Shown: one piece after another, positions 24,201-33,588 of the stretch | How the letters are laid out: each line of letters opens with the position of its first letter | How positions within the stretch are numbered: the first letter of the stretch is position 1 | Origin: an uncultured Monoglobus sp. | GTDB taxonomy: Bacteria > Bacillota > Clostridia > Monoglobales > Monoglobaceae | DNA: 64,000 nucleotides | NCBI GenBank assembly: GCA_947625055.1 | Contig: CANQMT010000008.1 | Location: 22,211 to 86,210, forward strand | Direction: 5' to 3' | The notes under the pieces: generated by a model | What the model was told of the DNA's origin: nothing | Databases searched by the model: none | The model's input: only the letters and a program-made list of their open reading frames with translations | Position numbers and translations under genes: made by a program

Positions 24201-24222
24201 GCCGGCCCCCTAAGGGGCCGGC
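24201..24222 (-). terminator. Terminator of hpf
   Basis: GCCGGCCCC CTAA GGGGCCGGC, a 9-bp GC-rich stem followed on the minus strand by ATTTTATTT. Confidence 0.8.
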
Positions 24223-24241
24223 GGTTTGTATTTCAAAGCAG

Positions 24242-24781
24242 TTATTCGTCAAGCTCGATCAGGGCGTAGTTTCCGTCCTTTCTCTTATAGACGATATTGG
24301 GCGTCATGGTGTCGGGATTGTTAAAGATAAAGAACGAGTGGCCCAGCATGTTCATCTGAAGAATGGCTTCCTCGGGCATCATGGGCTTCGCGGAGATCGT
24401 CTTGGTCTTGATGATCTTGAACTCGGTCTCCTCCTCAATGGGCTCGGGCTCGGGCGTGATCGCCACATATTGGTCAAATCCGCCGCCGCGGAGACGCTTT
24501 GAGAGCTTGGTCTTGTTTTTCCTTATCTGTCTGTCAATGGCGCTGAGGCAGTTGTCGACCGCGGTAAGCAAATCGCGGTTCTTGTCCTCCGCGCGAATGA
24601 TAAAGCCCTTGTAACGGAAGGTGATCTCAACAATTATATCGTCCTTGAACTCCGAAACAATGATCTTACACTCGTTTGAATTATCGTCAAAAAACTTGTC
24701 CAGCCTTTTTACTTTTGATAAAATCTTGTTTTTGCTGGAATCCGACAAACTGAATTTTTTTGTAATAATGTTGTAAGTCAT
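24242..24781 (-). CDS. hpf: Ribosome hibernation promoting factor, long form
   Basis: Long HPF dimerises 70S ribosomes into inactive 100S particles. The 179-residue protein has the N-terminal ribosome-binding domain (~1-95; AEDKNRDLLTAVDNCLSAIDRQ, shown as DLLTAVDNCLSAIDRQIRKNK), a variable linker, and the C-terminal dimerisation domain (~120-179; KPMMPEEAILQMNMLGHSFF, VYKRKDGNYALIE). Both domains and the expected length are present. GGAGG precedes the ATG. Confidence 0.96.
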   Translation of the reverse strand: MTYNIITKKFSLSDSSKNKILSKVKRLDKFFDDNSNECKIIVSEFKDDIIVEITFRYKGFIIRAEDKNRDLLTAVDNCLSAIDRQIRKNKTKLSKRLRGGGFDQYVAITPEPEPIEEETEFKIIKTKTISAKPMMPEEAILQMNMLGHSFFIFNNPDTMTPNIVYKRKDGNYALIELDE

Positions 24782-24926
24782 AATATTACCTCCGGTCGAT
24801 TGTATAAATTAAACTAATAAGTTTTTTTCAAAAGCTTATCTTATGTTCACATTATATAATATTTTTACGAAAATAGCAATAGTAAATTAGAAATTTTTTG
24901 AAATTTTTTAAAAATCCGGTTTTTTC

Positions 24927-24955
24927 TTGCAAGCCGCGCGGGGTTATGGTATAAT
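24927..24955 (+). promoter_or_regulatory. Plus-strand promoter reading into the antisense of DUF4830
   Basis: TTGCAA (24927-24932), 17-base spacer, TATAAT (24950-24955). The gene starting at 24960 lies on the other strand, so a transcript from here would be antisense to it and could extend as a ~530-base leader to the pseudouridine synthase gene at 25491. Confidence 0.6.
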
Positions 24956-24959
24956 TATT

Positions 24960-25412
24960 TTAATCGGCGCTCGGAGCGGATATTTGCGAAATGTCCGAAA
25001 TCGGATTTGTAGTTCCGTTTTTTGAGATGTCCGTGATGTCCGCGGCAATGATCTCGGACTTATAGACAAACACATCGGCGCGGATCTTGCCGCTTCCCGA
25101 CAGGCTGTGGTTTAAGACCTTGTAGGAATAGCGGGTTATGTTCTTTCCGCGGTAATCCGTCATTGACGAGCCGTCTATGGCGGAGATCTGCGAGTGGACC
25201 AGGAACACGCCGCTCAGATCTTCGGGGATAGTAAGGTGCGAGATGTCGGCGGGCGATTCCTCGACCTGCCAGCCGAAGGAGTTTATGAAGTCAATGTTTT
25301 TGCGGTTCGCCGCGCTGTCAACCGAAAACAACGCGAAAATAACCGCGATGACCACGGCGGCCGCGGCGATGAACATTAATTTGTACTTGTATTTTTTAAT
25401 AAAACTTTTCAT
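24960..25412 (-). CDS. DUF4830 domain-containing membrane-anchored protein
   Basis: 150 residues: a basic N-terminus, one membrane helix (LMFIAAAAVVIAVIFALF, ~12-30) and an extracytoplasmic domain with IDFINSFGWQVEESPADI, LTIPEDLSGVF, YRGKNITRYSYKVLNH and a Ser/Ile-rich tail. This matches the Clostridia-specific DUF4830 family, whose function is unknown. The gene is monocistronic and its 3' end faces a plus-strand promoter. Confidence 0.78.
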   Translation of the reverse strand: MKSFIKKYKYKLMFIAAAAVVIAVIFALFSVDSAANRKNIDFINSFGWQVEESPADISHLTIPEDLSGVFLVHSQISAIDGSSMTDYRGKNITRYSYKVLNHSLSGSGKIRADVFVYKSEIIAADITDISKNGTTNPISDISQISAPSAD

Positions 25413-25490
25413 GGCCCGGGCTCCTTTGAGGGGTGTTATGATTATTATATTAAATTAATATGAGATTTATGAACGGCACGGGAAAATAAA

Positions 25491-26222
25491 ATGAGAATTG
25501 ACAAATATTTGTCCGGTCTGGGCCTCGGCTCTCGCAAGGACGTTAAAAAAATGATAAAGCAGGGCAGAGTCAGCGTTGACGGAGTGACTGCCGCCGCGCC
25601 TGAAACCGCGGTCGACCCGGACCGCAGCCGCGTCTGCGTTGACGGGAAAGAGACGCTCTACCGCGAGTTCGCCTATGTGATGCTCAACAAGCCGAAGGGC
25701 TACGTTTCCGCCACCGAGGACGGCAGATATCCCACGGTGTGCGATCTCGCGCCCGCGGAGCTTGCGCATATGAGCCTTTTCCCGGTTGGCAGGCTTGACG
25801 TTGACACCGAGGGTCTGTGCCTGCTGACCAACGACGGGGCGCTCGCCCACAGGCTGCTCAGTCCCAAAAAGCATGTGCCGAAAACGTATATAGCGGAGCT
25901 CAGCGCGCCCGCGGATGAGGAAGACGTTAAAATGTTCGCCTCGGGCGTTAAGCTTGACGACGGATATGTCTGCAAACCGGCGGAGCTTGAAATTCTTGAA
26001 AACAACTCGGCCCGCGTGGTTATATACGAGGGTAAATATCATCAGGTAAAGCGCATGTTCGCGGCGGTCGGAAAGAGGGTAACGGCATTGAAACGCGTTA
26101 AGATCGGAGGTCTCGCTCTTGACGAGAGTCTTGCCGTCGGCGAGGCGCGCGAGCTTACCGGCGACGAGATCGCGCTGCTTGAGAATTTTGAAAACGAGAC
26201 GGGAGACAATATAAATGCTTAA
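25491..26222 (+). CDS. RsuA-family rRNA pseudouridine synthase
   Basis: RsuA-type enzymes convert a uridine of 16S rRNA to pseudouridine. The 243-residue protein has an N-terminal S4 RNA-binding domain (MRIDKYLSGLGLGSRKDVKK, residues 1-60), then the synthase domain with YVMLNKPKGYVSA, the catalytic Asp103 in GRLDVDTEGL, and EGKYHQVKRMFAAVG. Overlaps the next gene by 8 bases, so it is translationally coupled to the kinase gene. Confidence 0.93.
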   Translation: MRIDKYLSGLGLGSRKDVKKMIKQGRVSVDGVTAAAPETAVDPDRSRVCVDGKETLYREFAYVMLNKPKGYVSATEDGRYPTVCDLAPAELAHMSLFPVGRLDVDTEGLCLLTNDGALAHRLLSPKKHVPKTYIAELSAPADEEDVKMFASGVKLDDGYVCKPAELEILENNSARVVIYEGKYHQVKRMFAAVGKRVTALKRVKIGGLALDESLAVGEARELTGDEIALLENFENETGDNINA

Positions 26223-27120
26223 AGAGAACGAGATAAAAAACGCGATACCCAAGGTGTGCGCGGTGCACGACCTTTCGGGCTTCGGAAAGGTCTCGCTGAC
26301 TGAGGTCATACCTATCATTTCCGCAATGGGTATAGAGGTCTGTCCTCTGCCGACGGCGGTTCTTTCCACCCACACCTATGAATTTAAGGGATATACATTT
26401 TGCGACCTGACCGATCAGATGCGCGGAATAATCAGGCACTGGGACGATCTGGGGCTCAAGTTTGACGCTGTATACAGCGGGTATATGGGAAGCACCGAGC
26501 AGTTGGAAATATTAAAAGAGTTTATGATCAGGGCCAAGGGCTACGGCGCTTTGACGGTCGTCGATCCCGTTATGGGCGACAGCGATCTTGTGGAAAACGG
26601 GTTTTATTCCGATAAAGTCATCGGAATGCTTGACGGAATGCGCGAGCTTTGCGGGATCGCCGAGGTCATCACGCCCAACGTCACCGAGACCTGCATGCTG
26701 ATCGGCGAGAAGCCGAGAAAGCGGCCCGTCAGCAACAATATGATAAAACGCTACCTCAAAAAGCTGGCCGCGCTCGGAGCGAGATATGTCGCCATAACAA
26801 GCGTTATGGACTCCGAAAATTCCATGTGCGTGGCTGTCTATGACGGCGACACCGGCAAGTGCTACAAGGTGGACTGCGGATATGTAAACCGACTGTTCCA
26901 CGGCACGGGCGATATTTACACCTCGGTGCTGACCGGAGCTCTGCTTAAAGGAGAAAGCATGATCGAGGCGGCGAACCTCGCCGCGGGCTTTGTGTATAAG
27001 GCGATCCAGGCAACGATACGCCACCCGGAGATAAGAATCCGCGAGGGTGTGCTGTTTGAGCCCGTGCTTGCGAGCTATTTTAATAAAACCGATTACGATA
27101 AAAGATACGTGGAGATCTAA
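26215..27120 (+). CDS. Pyridoxal/pyridoxamine kinase-like protein
   Basis: PdxK/PdxY kinases phosphorylate vitamin B6 vitamers as a salvage route. The 301-residue ribokinase-fold protein has AVHDLSGFGKVSLTEVIPI, PTAVLSTHTYEFKGY, VDPVMGDSD, ITPNVTETCMLIGE and the anion-hole/catalytic Asp233 in FHGTGDIYTSVL. These blocks match the PdxY group closely; ThiD is a weaker alternative. Coupled to the RsuA-like gene upstream. Confidence 0.88.
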   Translation: MLKENEIKNAIPKVCAVHDLSGFGKVSLTEVIPIISAMGIEVCPLPTAVLSTHTYEFKGYTFCDLTDQMRGIIRHWDDLGLKFDAVYSGYMGSTEQLEILKEFMIRAKGYGALTVVDPVMGDSDLVENGFYSDKVIGMLDGMRELCGIAEVITPNVTETCMLIGEKPRKRPVSNNMIKRYLKKLAALGARYVAITSVMDSENSMCVAVYDGDTGKCYKVDCGYVNRLFHGTGDIYTSVLTGALLKGESMIEAANLAAGFVYKAIQATIRHPEIRIREGVLFEPVLASYFNKTDYDKRYVEI

Positions 27121-27185
27121 AGCGGCGGCCGGCGGATGTTATCCGTACGCAATGAACGGGACAATCATTCAAGGATGGTGAAATC

Positions 27186-28718
27186 ATGATCACAAAAATC
27201 AATAGCTGCGGTTTAAGAGGCATTGACGGCTATATAATCAGCGTGGAGACCGGCGTCAGCGGCGGCTTCCCCGCGTGGGAGATAGTCGGCCTTCCGGACG
27301 CTTCGGTGCGCGAGTCAAAAGAGCGCATAAGAAGCGCCCTCAACAACACCGGATACGTGGTTCCGGGCAGGAGGATCGTAATAAACCTTGCTCCCGCGGA
27401 CGTAAAAAAGGAGGGCGCGTATCTTGATCTGCCCATAACCGTGGGTCTGCTCACGGCCTCGGAACAGATCTTCTGCGGCGATCTCTCAAAAGCCGCCTTT
27501 ATGGGCGAGCTTTCGCTGGACGGCGCGGTGCGGCGGATCGACGGCGTGCTGCCAATGGTCATCAAGGCCTATCAGTCGGGCATGACCGAAATATTTGTGC
27601 CGTTTGACAACGCCGAGGAAGCGGCGGTCGTCAGCGGGGCGAACGTTTACGGCGTGCGCTCTCTTAAACAGCTTATATATCATCTGACCGGAAAAAGAAA
27701 GATAGCGCCCACAAAGGTCAATATAGACGAGATCTTCGGAAAGGCCGCGAAATATACATATGATTTTTCCGAGGTCAAGGGTCAGGAAAACGTGAAGCGC
27801 GCCATGGAAGTCGCTGCGGCGGGCGGTCATAACGTTCTGCTTATCGGCCCTCCCGGCTCGGGCAAGACGATGCTCGCTCAAAGGCTTCCGACCATACTTC
27901 CGGATCTGACGTTTGACGAGGCTCTGGAGTCCACAAAGATCCACAGCATTGCCGGAAAGATGCCTAAGGGCGCGCCGATGATACTGACCCGGCCGTTCAG
28001 GAGCCCGCACCACACGGTGTCGGCGGTGGCGCTTTCGGGCGGAGGCACAAACCCCAAGCCCGGCGAGATCAGCCTGTCGCACAACGGAGTGCTGTTCCTT
28101 GACGAGCTGCCCGAGTTCCGCAAGGACGCGCTTGAGGTGATGCGCCAGCCGCTTGAGGACGGGGTCGTAACTATCACGAGGGTACAGGGCTCGTATTCCT
28201 ATCCGTGCAACGTGATGCTTGTGGCGTCGATGAACCCCTGCCCCTGCGGATATTACGGAGACAGAAAGCACGACTGCACCTGCACCCCGAAAAAGATAGC
28301 CGCGTATCTCGGCAAGGTCAGCGGGCCTCTGCTCGACAGGATCGATCTGCATATCGAGGTCCCCGCGGTTGAGTACGACGAGCTTGACAGCAAGGAAAAG
28401 CCCGAGTCCTCGGCGGATATAAAGAAAAGAGTCGACCGCGCGCGGAAGATACAGACCGAGCGCTACAAGGGAACGGGCGTGTATTCAAACAGCGGCCTGA
28501 CCCCGAGCCTGGTAGAGAAATACTGCGTCCTCAGCGATTCGGCCAATGTGATGCTCAAGGCGGCTTTTGAGAATTTGGGCATGAGCGGCAGGGCGTACAA
28601 CAGAGTGCTCAAGGTGGCGCGCACGATCGCGGATCTTGACGGCAGCGATATAATAGGAGAGAGCCATATTGCGGAGGCGATCCAGTACCGCTCGCTTGAC
28701 CGCAAATTCTGGGCATAA
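27186..28718 (+). CDS. YifB/ComM-family magnesium chelatase-like AAA+ ATPase
   Basis: YifB/ComM is a hexameric AAA+ helicase; ComM promotes branch migration during natural transformation in some bacteria. The 510-residue protein has the N-terminal LonC-like domain (~1-165; VETGVSGGFPAWEIVGLPDA), Walker A GPPGSGKTM (~221-229), Walker B/sensor VLFLDELPEF, MNPCPCGYYGDRKHDC with the family cysteines, and a C-terminal helical domain ending with GMSGRAYNRVLKVARTIADL. Probably co-transcribed with the preceding two genes. Confidence 0.94.
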   Translation: MITKINSCGLRGIDGYIISVETGVSGGFPAWEIVGLPDASVRESKERIRSALNNTGYVVPGRRIVINLAPADVKKEGAYLDLPITVGLLTASEQIFCGDLSKAAFMGELSLDGAVRRIDGVLPMVIKAYQSGMTEIFVPFDNAEEAAVVSGANVYGVRSLKQLIYHLTGKRKIAPTKVNIDEIFGKAAKYTYDFSEVKGQENVKRAMEVAAAGGHNVLLIGPPGSGKTMLAQRLPTILPDLTFDEALESTKIHSIAGKMPKGAPMILTRPFRSPHHTVSAVALSGGGTNPKPGEISLSHNGVLFLDELPEFRKDALEVMRQPLEDGVVTITRVQGSYSYPCNVMLVASMNPCPCGYYGDRKHDCTCTPKKIAAYLGKVSGPLLDRIDLHIEVPAVEYDELDSKEKPESSADIKKRVDRARKIQTERYKGTGVYSNSGLTPSLVEKYCVLSDSANVMLKAAFENLGMSGRAYNRVLKVARTIADLDGSDIIGESHIAEAIQYRSLDRKFWA

Positions 28719-28740
28719 TTTTAAATCGGAGATGTGAAAC

Positions 28741-29247
28741 TTGAAGTTAAACATAGTTTTGGTGGAGCCGGAGATCCCGTCAAACACCGGCAATATATCA
28801 CGGACTTGCAGCGTTATCGGAGCCGCGCTGCATCTTGTGCATCCGTTGGGCTTTGACATAAGCGAAAAGCGGGTGCGCCGCGCGGGGCTCGATTATTGGT
28901 CGGAGCTTGAGCTGTATGAATACGGCTCGTTCGACGAGGTGCTCAAAAAATATAAGGACGGCGAGTTTTTCTATTGCACAACTAAGGGGAAAAATATTTA
29001 CTCGGACGTTGATTATAAGAAATTTACTGATCGGGGCCGTGAGATCTTTCTGGTGTTCGGCAAGGAAACGAAGGGCCTTCCCGAGCCGCTGCTTAAAGAG
29101 AATTACGACCGCTGCGTAAGAATCCCGATGCGAAGCGACATGCGTTCGCTCAATCTTTCAAACGCGGTCGCGGTAATCGCCTATGAGGTACTGCGCAGCC
29201 ACAATTTCGAGAACCTTCAGACCGAGGGAAAGCTCCGCGAGTGCTGA
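28741..29247 (+). CDS. trmL: tRNA (cytidine/uridine-34 2'-O)-methyltransferase
   Basis: TrmL methylates the ribose of the wobble base of certain tRNA-Leu species using SAM. The 168-residue SPOUT-fold protein shows VLVEPEIPSNTGNISRTC, LHLVHPLGFD, LVFGKETKGLPEPLL and PMRSDMRSLNLSNAVAVIAYE, the knotted SAM-binding region. TTG 28741 is the start, with GGAG upstream and the family N-terminus KLNIVLVEP. Confidence 0.93.
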   Translation: MKLNIVLVEPEIPSNTGNISRTCSVIGAALHLVHPLGFDISEKRVRRAGLDYWSELELYEYGSFDEVLKKYKDGEFFYCTTKGKNIYSDVDYKKFTDRGREIFLVFGKETKGLPEPLLKENYDRCVRIPMRSDMRSLNLSNAVAVIAYEVLRSHNFENLQTEGKLREC

Positions 29248-29249
29248 TC

Positions 29250-29447
29250 ACTACGTTCCCACCTCCGTCTTTTCGCCAAAGGCGAAAATCCACATCCTCC
29301 CGGGAGGAGGCTTTAAATAGGCTCCCCCTTGGGGGTAATCAGCAAGCTTTGCTTGCGGGTTCAAGGCTATCTTTCAAAATCGCTTGCGATTTTGACCAAG
29401 AGCTTCCTTAATGCTGTCAGCGGAGCTGACTGAGGGGGAGAAAATAA
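29250..29447 (+). repeat. Intergenic repeat of the CTCCCC...GAGCTGACTGAGGGG family
   Basis: The 220-base gap holds short inverted pairs (CCTCCCGGGAGG; GCTCCCCCTTGGGGG; AATCGCTTGCGATT) ending in TGTCAGCGGAGCTGACTGAGGGGGAG. The same closing module recurs at 43170, 45893, 60925 and 63812, so this is one copy of a dispersed repeat family. Its start (GATCACTACGTTCCC) echoes the CACTACGTTGG tract of the 61-kb copies. Confidence 0.7.
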
Positions 29448-29469
29448 AATATATAAAAGGAGAAAGACA

Positions 29470-30336
29470 ATGATCAAATTTATGATTGACAGAGGGGCGG
29501 ACATACCCGTTGAGCTTCTGAAAAAATACGATATTAGCGTGCTGCCGTTCACGGTAAACTTGGACGGCAAAAGCATAACCGCGGGCGGCGATTTTGACGC
29601 GGACGAGTTTTACAAAATGGTGGAGAGCAGCGAGAATGTTCCGACCACCAGCCAGATGTCGCCCGAGGATATGGAGGCCATGTTCCGCGAAATAGGCAAA
29701 GAGAACCAAATAATATATATCTCGATCTCCGCGAACGGCAGCGGCATTAACAACACCGCGCACATGATCGCCGACAGTCTCAAGGACGAGGGCTTTGACA
29801 TCACGATCGTAAATTCCGAAATGTACACCATGGCGATCGGCAGGCCGGTGCTTGACGCGGCCGAAATGGCTGCCGCCGGAGCGTCAAAGGACGAGGTCGT
29901 CGATTACCTCGAAACGACATACAAGCGCGACACGGCGTATTTTGTGGTTGACGATCTGACCTTCCTCAAAAAGGGCGGCAGGATCAAGGCCACGACAATG
30001 GCGATCAGCGCCCTGCTCGACATTAAGCCGATACTCATGATCACGGACGGTCTGGTTGAGGCCTGCCGAAAGGTCCGCGGACTCAAAAAGGCTATGGCGA
30101 GCCTTGTGGGATATGCCGAGGAGAGAATGGAAAACCCCCAGGAAAACGAGGTTATAGTTATGGACACCGGCGCGCCCGACAAGGTGGAGATCGTTGAAAA
30201 TCTGCTGCGCGAGCGCGTGAAGCCTAAAAAGATCACCCGCTACAAGATAGGCCCGGTAATCACTTCACACGCGGGTCTGGGCCTTGTGGGGATATATTTT
30301 AAGCACAAAAAGCCCTATACCGAATATGAAAAATAA
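29470..30336 (+). CDS. DegV/FakB-family fatty-acid-binding protein
   Basis: DegV-family proteins bind a fatty acid and, as FakB, present it to the kinase FakA for phospholipid synthesis. The 288-residue protein has the N-terminal IKFMIDRGADIPVELLKKY, TTSQMSPEDMEAMF, ISISANGSGINNTAHM and VDDLTFLKKGGRIKATTM with LDIKPIL, diagnostic of the family. GGAG precedes the ATG. No fakA is in the window. Confidence 0.92.
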   Translation: MIKFMIDRGADIPVELLKKYDISVLPFTVNLDGKSITAGGDFDADEFYKMVESSENVPTTSQMSPEDMEAMFREIGKENQIIYISISANGSGINNTAHMIADSLKDEGFDITIVNSEMYTMAIGRPVLDAAEMAAAGASKDEVVDYLETTYKRDTAYFVVDDLTFLKKGGRIKATTMAISALLDIKPILMITDGLVEACRKVRGLKKAMASLVGYAEERMENPQENEVIVMDTGAPDKVEIVENLLRERVKPKKITRYKIGPVITSHAGLGLVGIYFKHKKPYTEYEK

Positions 30337-30359
30337 AATTTAATTGTTTGGAGATAAGT

Positions 30360-30893
30360 ATGTTTCTGGAAAAAGACGAAATGAAATTTGCGATCCTCTA
30401 TGCTCTGAGGCAGTATCCGCACCCATTGTCGCTGACGAGAATAACCGAGCTTATGACGTGGGACGAGAATGTTATGAGCTATTTTGACCTGACGATAATG
30501 CTCAGCGAGCTTATCGAGGACGGGTTTATCGAAAGGCTGTATTACCGCGACGAGGAATGTGTCAGACTGACCGGAAAAGGCGTGGACGCCGACGGATTTT
30601 TCAGCGGAAGGGTGCCGCCCAGCATAAGGGCGCGCATAAGGTCGGTGGCGAGCCGAGAGGACTTTGATGAGAAAACAAATCCCAACAGCGTCACCGCAGT
30701 GACCGAACCGCTTGGAGAGGGGCGTTACGCGGCGGCTCTGACCATGCTCGACAGGGGCGAGCCCATGCTCGAACTCAAGATAGATGCGGGCAACAGGGTG
30801 CAGGCGGGCAGAACGGCGCGGCTGCTCAAGAAAAACGCCGCCGAAATATATAAGTATATTTGCAAAACACTTGACGAAAACGGGCAAGATTGA
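30360..30893 (+). CDS. DUF4364 family protein
   Basis: The 177-residue protein has a winged-helix-like N-terminal half (KFAILYALRQYPHPLSLTRI, ELIEDGFIERLYY) and a C-terminal region with LLKKNAAEIYKYI. This matches DUF4364, common in Clostridia and probably DNA-binding, but without an established target. ATG 30360 is preferred over TTG 30348 because GGAG lies between them. Confidence 0.82.
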   Translation: MFLEKDEMKFAILYALRQYPHPLSLTRITELMTWDENVMSYFDLTIMLSELIEDGFIERLYYRDEECVRLTGKGVDADGFFSGRVPPSIRARIRSVASREDFDEKTNPNSVTAVTEPLGEGRYAAALTMLDRGEPMLELKIDAGNRVQAGRTARLLKKNAAEIYKYICKTLDENGQD

Positions 30894-30943
30894 TATAATA
30901 TTTATTTAGTGAAATTTATTATTTGAAGCAAGAGGTAGATAAA

Positions 30944-33586
30944 ATGGAAAAATTAGGATTAAACGAAATACGCGAAAAGTTTTTGAGCTTTTTTGAGAGC
31001 AAGGGTCATCTGCGCCTGCCCTCGTTTCCGCTGGTACCGCAGAACGACGCGAGCCTGCTGCTCATCAACGCGGGCATGGCGCCGCTTAAACCGTATTTTA
31101 CCGGTAAGGAAGTCCCGCCCGCGAAGCGCGTGACAACCTGCCAGAAGTGCATAAGGACCCCGGATATTGAGCAGGTGGGCCTCACCTCGCGCCACGGCAC
31201 ATTTTTTGAGATGCTTGGCAACTTCTCGTTCGGCGATTACTTCAAAATGGACGCAACCAAATGGGCGTGGGAGTTTATCACTGAGGTTCTGGAGATCCCC
31301 AAGGACCGCCTTTGGGTCAGCGTCTATGAGGACGATTATGAGGCGGAGGACATCTGGGTCAACCATGTGGGAGTCTCAAAGGACAGGATAGTTCATCTCG
31401 GCAAGGACGACAACTTCTGGGAGATAGGCACCGGCCCATGCGGTCCATGCTCAGAGATATATTATGACCGCGGCGAGGAATACGGCTGCGGCAGCCCCGA
31501 CTGCGCGGTAGGCTGTGACTGCGACAGATACGTCGAGTTCTGGAACCTGGTGTTCACTCAGTTCGACAAGGACGAGAACGGCACATACAACAAGCTGGCT
31601 CACCCGAACATCGACACCGGCATGGGTCTTGAGAGAATAGCCTGCATCATGCAGGGCACGACCTCGATCTTTGAGGTCGACACCATAAGGCGCGTGCTCG
31701 ACGCGGCGGCTGAAATGGCCGGAGTGACATACGGCGAGGACAAGCATGCTGACACGTCGCTTAGAGTCATCACCGACCATATCCGCAGCACCGTGTTCAT
31801 GACGGCCGACGGTGTGCTTCCCTCAAACGAGGGCAGAGGCTATGTGCTGCGCAGACTGCTCCGCAGAGCCGCGCGTCACGGCAGACTGCTCGGAATAAAG
31901 GGAACGTTCCTCTATAAACTGGCGAGAGTTGTCGCCGACGAGTCAATGAGCGCCTATCCCGAGCTTGACACCAACTTTGAGTATATCGAGAGCGTTATCA
32001 AGAGCGAGGAAGAGCGTTTCAACAACACGATCGATCAGGGTATGCAGATAATCAAAAGCTATATCGCCGATATGAAGGAAAGCGGCATAAGCGAGCTGGA
32101 CGGCGAGAAGGCCTTTAAGCTCTATGACACATACGGATTTCCGATCGACCTCACGCGCGAGATCATGGGCGAGAACGGCTTTGTGGTTGCCGAGACGCTG
32201 TTTAAAGAGCTGCTCAACAAGCAGCGCGCGACATCAAAGACCGCCCGCGGCAATAATGACGACACCGCGTGGGAGGACGATATATTTATCGACATAAAAG
32301 ACGCCACGATCTTTGAGGGCTATCAAAAATTCAACGGCAAGTCAAAGGTCATGGCGATCGCCAAGGGAGATCAAAGAGTTGACAAGGCGGACGAGGGCGA
32401 TGAGGTCGTTATCGTGCTTGACCGCTCGGTGCTTTACGCCGAGAGCGGCGGCCAGGTCGGCGACAGCGGATATATAAACACCGACGCCGCTTCGGTTCGC
32501 GTTAAGGACGTGACCAAAAAGAACGGAAAGTTCCATCATCACTGCGTTGTCCAGAACGGCGAAATCTCGGTCGGCGAGACGGTCAGCGTCAGCGTTGACG
32601 CCGAGCGCCGCAGGGCTATTATGCGCAACCACTCGGCAGTGCATCTGCTTCAGGCGGCATTAAGACAGGTTCTGGGCAAGCATGTCGCCCAGGCGGGCTC
32701 ATATGTCGATGAGCACAGGTTCCGCTTCGACTTTTCGCACTATCAGGCGATGACGATCGACGAACAGCTCAAGGTCGGAACCATTGTCAATGACAAAATA
32801 ATGGAGTGTATCAAAATAGAGTGCTTTGAGGAGGATATCGCCAACGCCAGAACAATGGGCGCAATGGCGCTGTTCAGTGAGAAGTACGGCAAGCGCGTGC
32901 GCGTGGTGCGCATGGGCGATTTCAGCATCGAGCTGTGCGGAGGAACCCACGCGGCCAACACCGGAAACCTCGGTATTATGAGAATTCTCAGCGAGTCCGG
33001 AGTTTCGGCGGGAGTAAGACGCATAGAGGGAACCACAGGACATAACGTTATCGAGCTGTGCCGCAACCAGTCGCTGCTGCTTTATGATGTGTCGAAGGCT
33101 TTGAAGACGAGCCAGGCCGACGTGCTCAGCCGCGCCGAGAGCGTGATGAACGAGCTCCGCGACCAGAAGCACGAGATCGAAAGCTTAAAGAGCAAGCTTG
33201 CCAAAAACAGCCTTGGAGACGCTTTGGAGGGCGCCGAAGAGGTTGACGGGATCAAGATCGTGACGCGGGTGCTTGACGACGGAGTTGATATGAACACCAT
33301 GCGCGAGATCGGCGACAACCTCAAGGCCAAGCTGCCGAATTCGCTGATAGTTCTGGCCTCGAAAGCCGGCGAGAAGGTCAACCTTATCTCAATGACCACA
33401 AAAGAGGCTATGGAGAAGGGCGCCCACGCCGGAAAGGTAATTTCCGAGGTCGCCAAGGAGCTTGGCGGCGGAGGAGGCGGAAGACCCGACAGCGCTCAGG
33501 CCGGAGGCCGCCTGCCCGAAAAGGTCGAGGAAGCCCTGAAAAACGTCAGAGGCATACTTGAAAAGCATATCAAAAAGGAGAAATAA
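30944..33586 (+). CDS. alaS: Alanyl-tRNA synthetase
   Basis: AlaRS charges tRNA-Ala and edits Ser/Gly errors. The 880-residue protein has the class II catalytic core (~1-250; PSFPLVPQNDASLLLINAGM, RHGTFFEMLGNFSFG), the tRNA-recognition region, the editing domain with metal motifs NHSAVHLLQ and CGGTHAANTG, and the C-terminal oligomerisation domain with GGGGGGRPDSAQAGG. Full length for the family. ATG 30944 follows AGAGGT; the upstream TTG frame contains that site. Confidence 0.98.
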   Translation: MEKLGLNEIREKFLSFFESKGHLRLPSFPLVPQNDASLLLINAGMAPLKPYFTGKEVPPAKRVTTCQKCIRTPDIEQVGLTSRHGTFFEMLGNFSFGDYFKMDATKWAWEFITEVLEIPKDRLWVSVYEDDYEAEDIWVNHVGVSKDRIVHLGKDDNFWEIGTGPCGPCSEIYYDRGEEYGCGSPDCAVGCDCDRYVEFWNLVFTQFDKDENGTYNKLAHPNIDTGMGLERIACIMQGTTSIFEVDTIRRVLDAAAEMAGVTYGEDKHADTSLRVITDHIRSTVFMTADGVLPSNEGRGYVLRRLLRRAARHGRLLGIKGTFLYKLARVVADESMSAYPELDTNFEYIESVIKSEEERFNNTIDQGMQIIKSYIADMKESGISELDGEKAFKLYDTYGFPIDLTREIMGENGFVVAETLFKELLNKQRATSKTARGNNDDTAWEDDIFIDIKDATIFEGYQKFNGKSKVMAIAKGDQRVDKADEGDEVVIVLDRSVLYAESGGQVGDSGYINTDAASVRVKDVTKKNGKFHHHCVVQNGEISVGETVSVSVDAERRRAIMRNHSAVHLLQAALRQVLGKHVAQAGSYVDEHRFRFDFSHYQAMTIDEQLKVGTIVNDKIMECIKIECFEEDIANARTMGAMALFSEKYGKRVRVVRMGDFSIELCGGTHAANTGNLGIMRILSESGVSAGVRRIEGTTGHNVIELCRNQSLLLYDVSKALKTSQADVLSRAESVMNELRDQKHEIESLKSKLAKNSLGDALEGAEEVDGIKIVTRVLDDGVDMNTMREIGDNLKAKLPNSLIVLASKAGEKVNLISMTTKEAMEKGAHAGKVISEVAKELGGGGGGRPDSAQAGGRLPEKVEEALKNVRGILEKHIKKEK

Positions 33587-33588
33587 TT

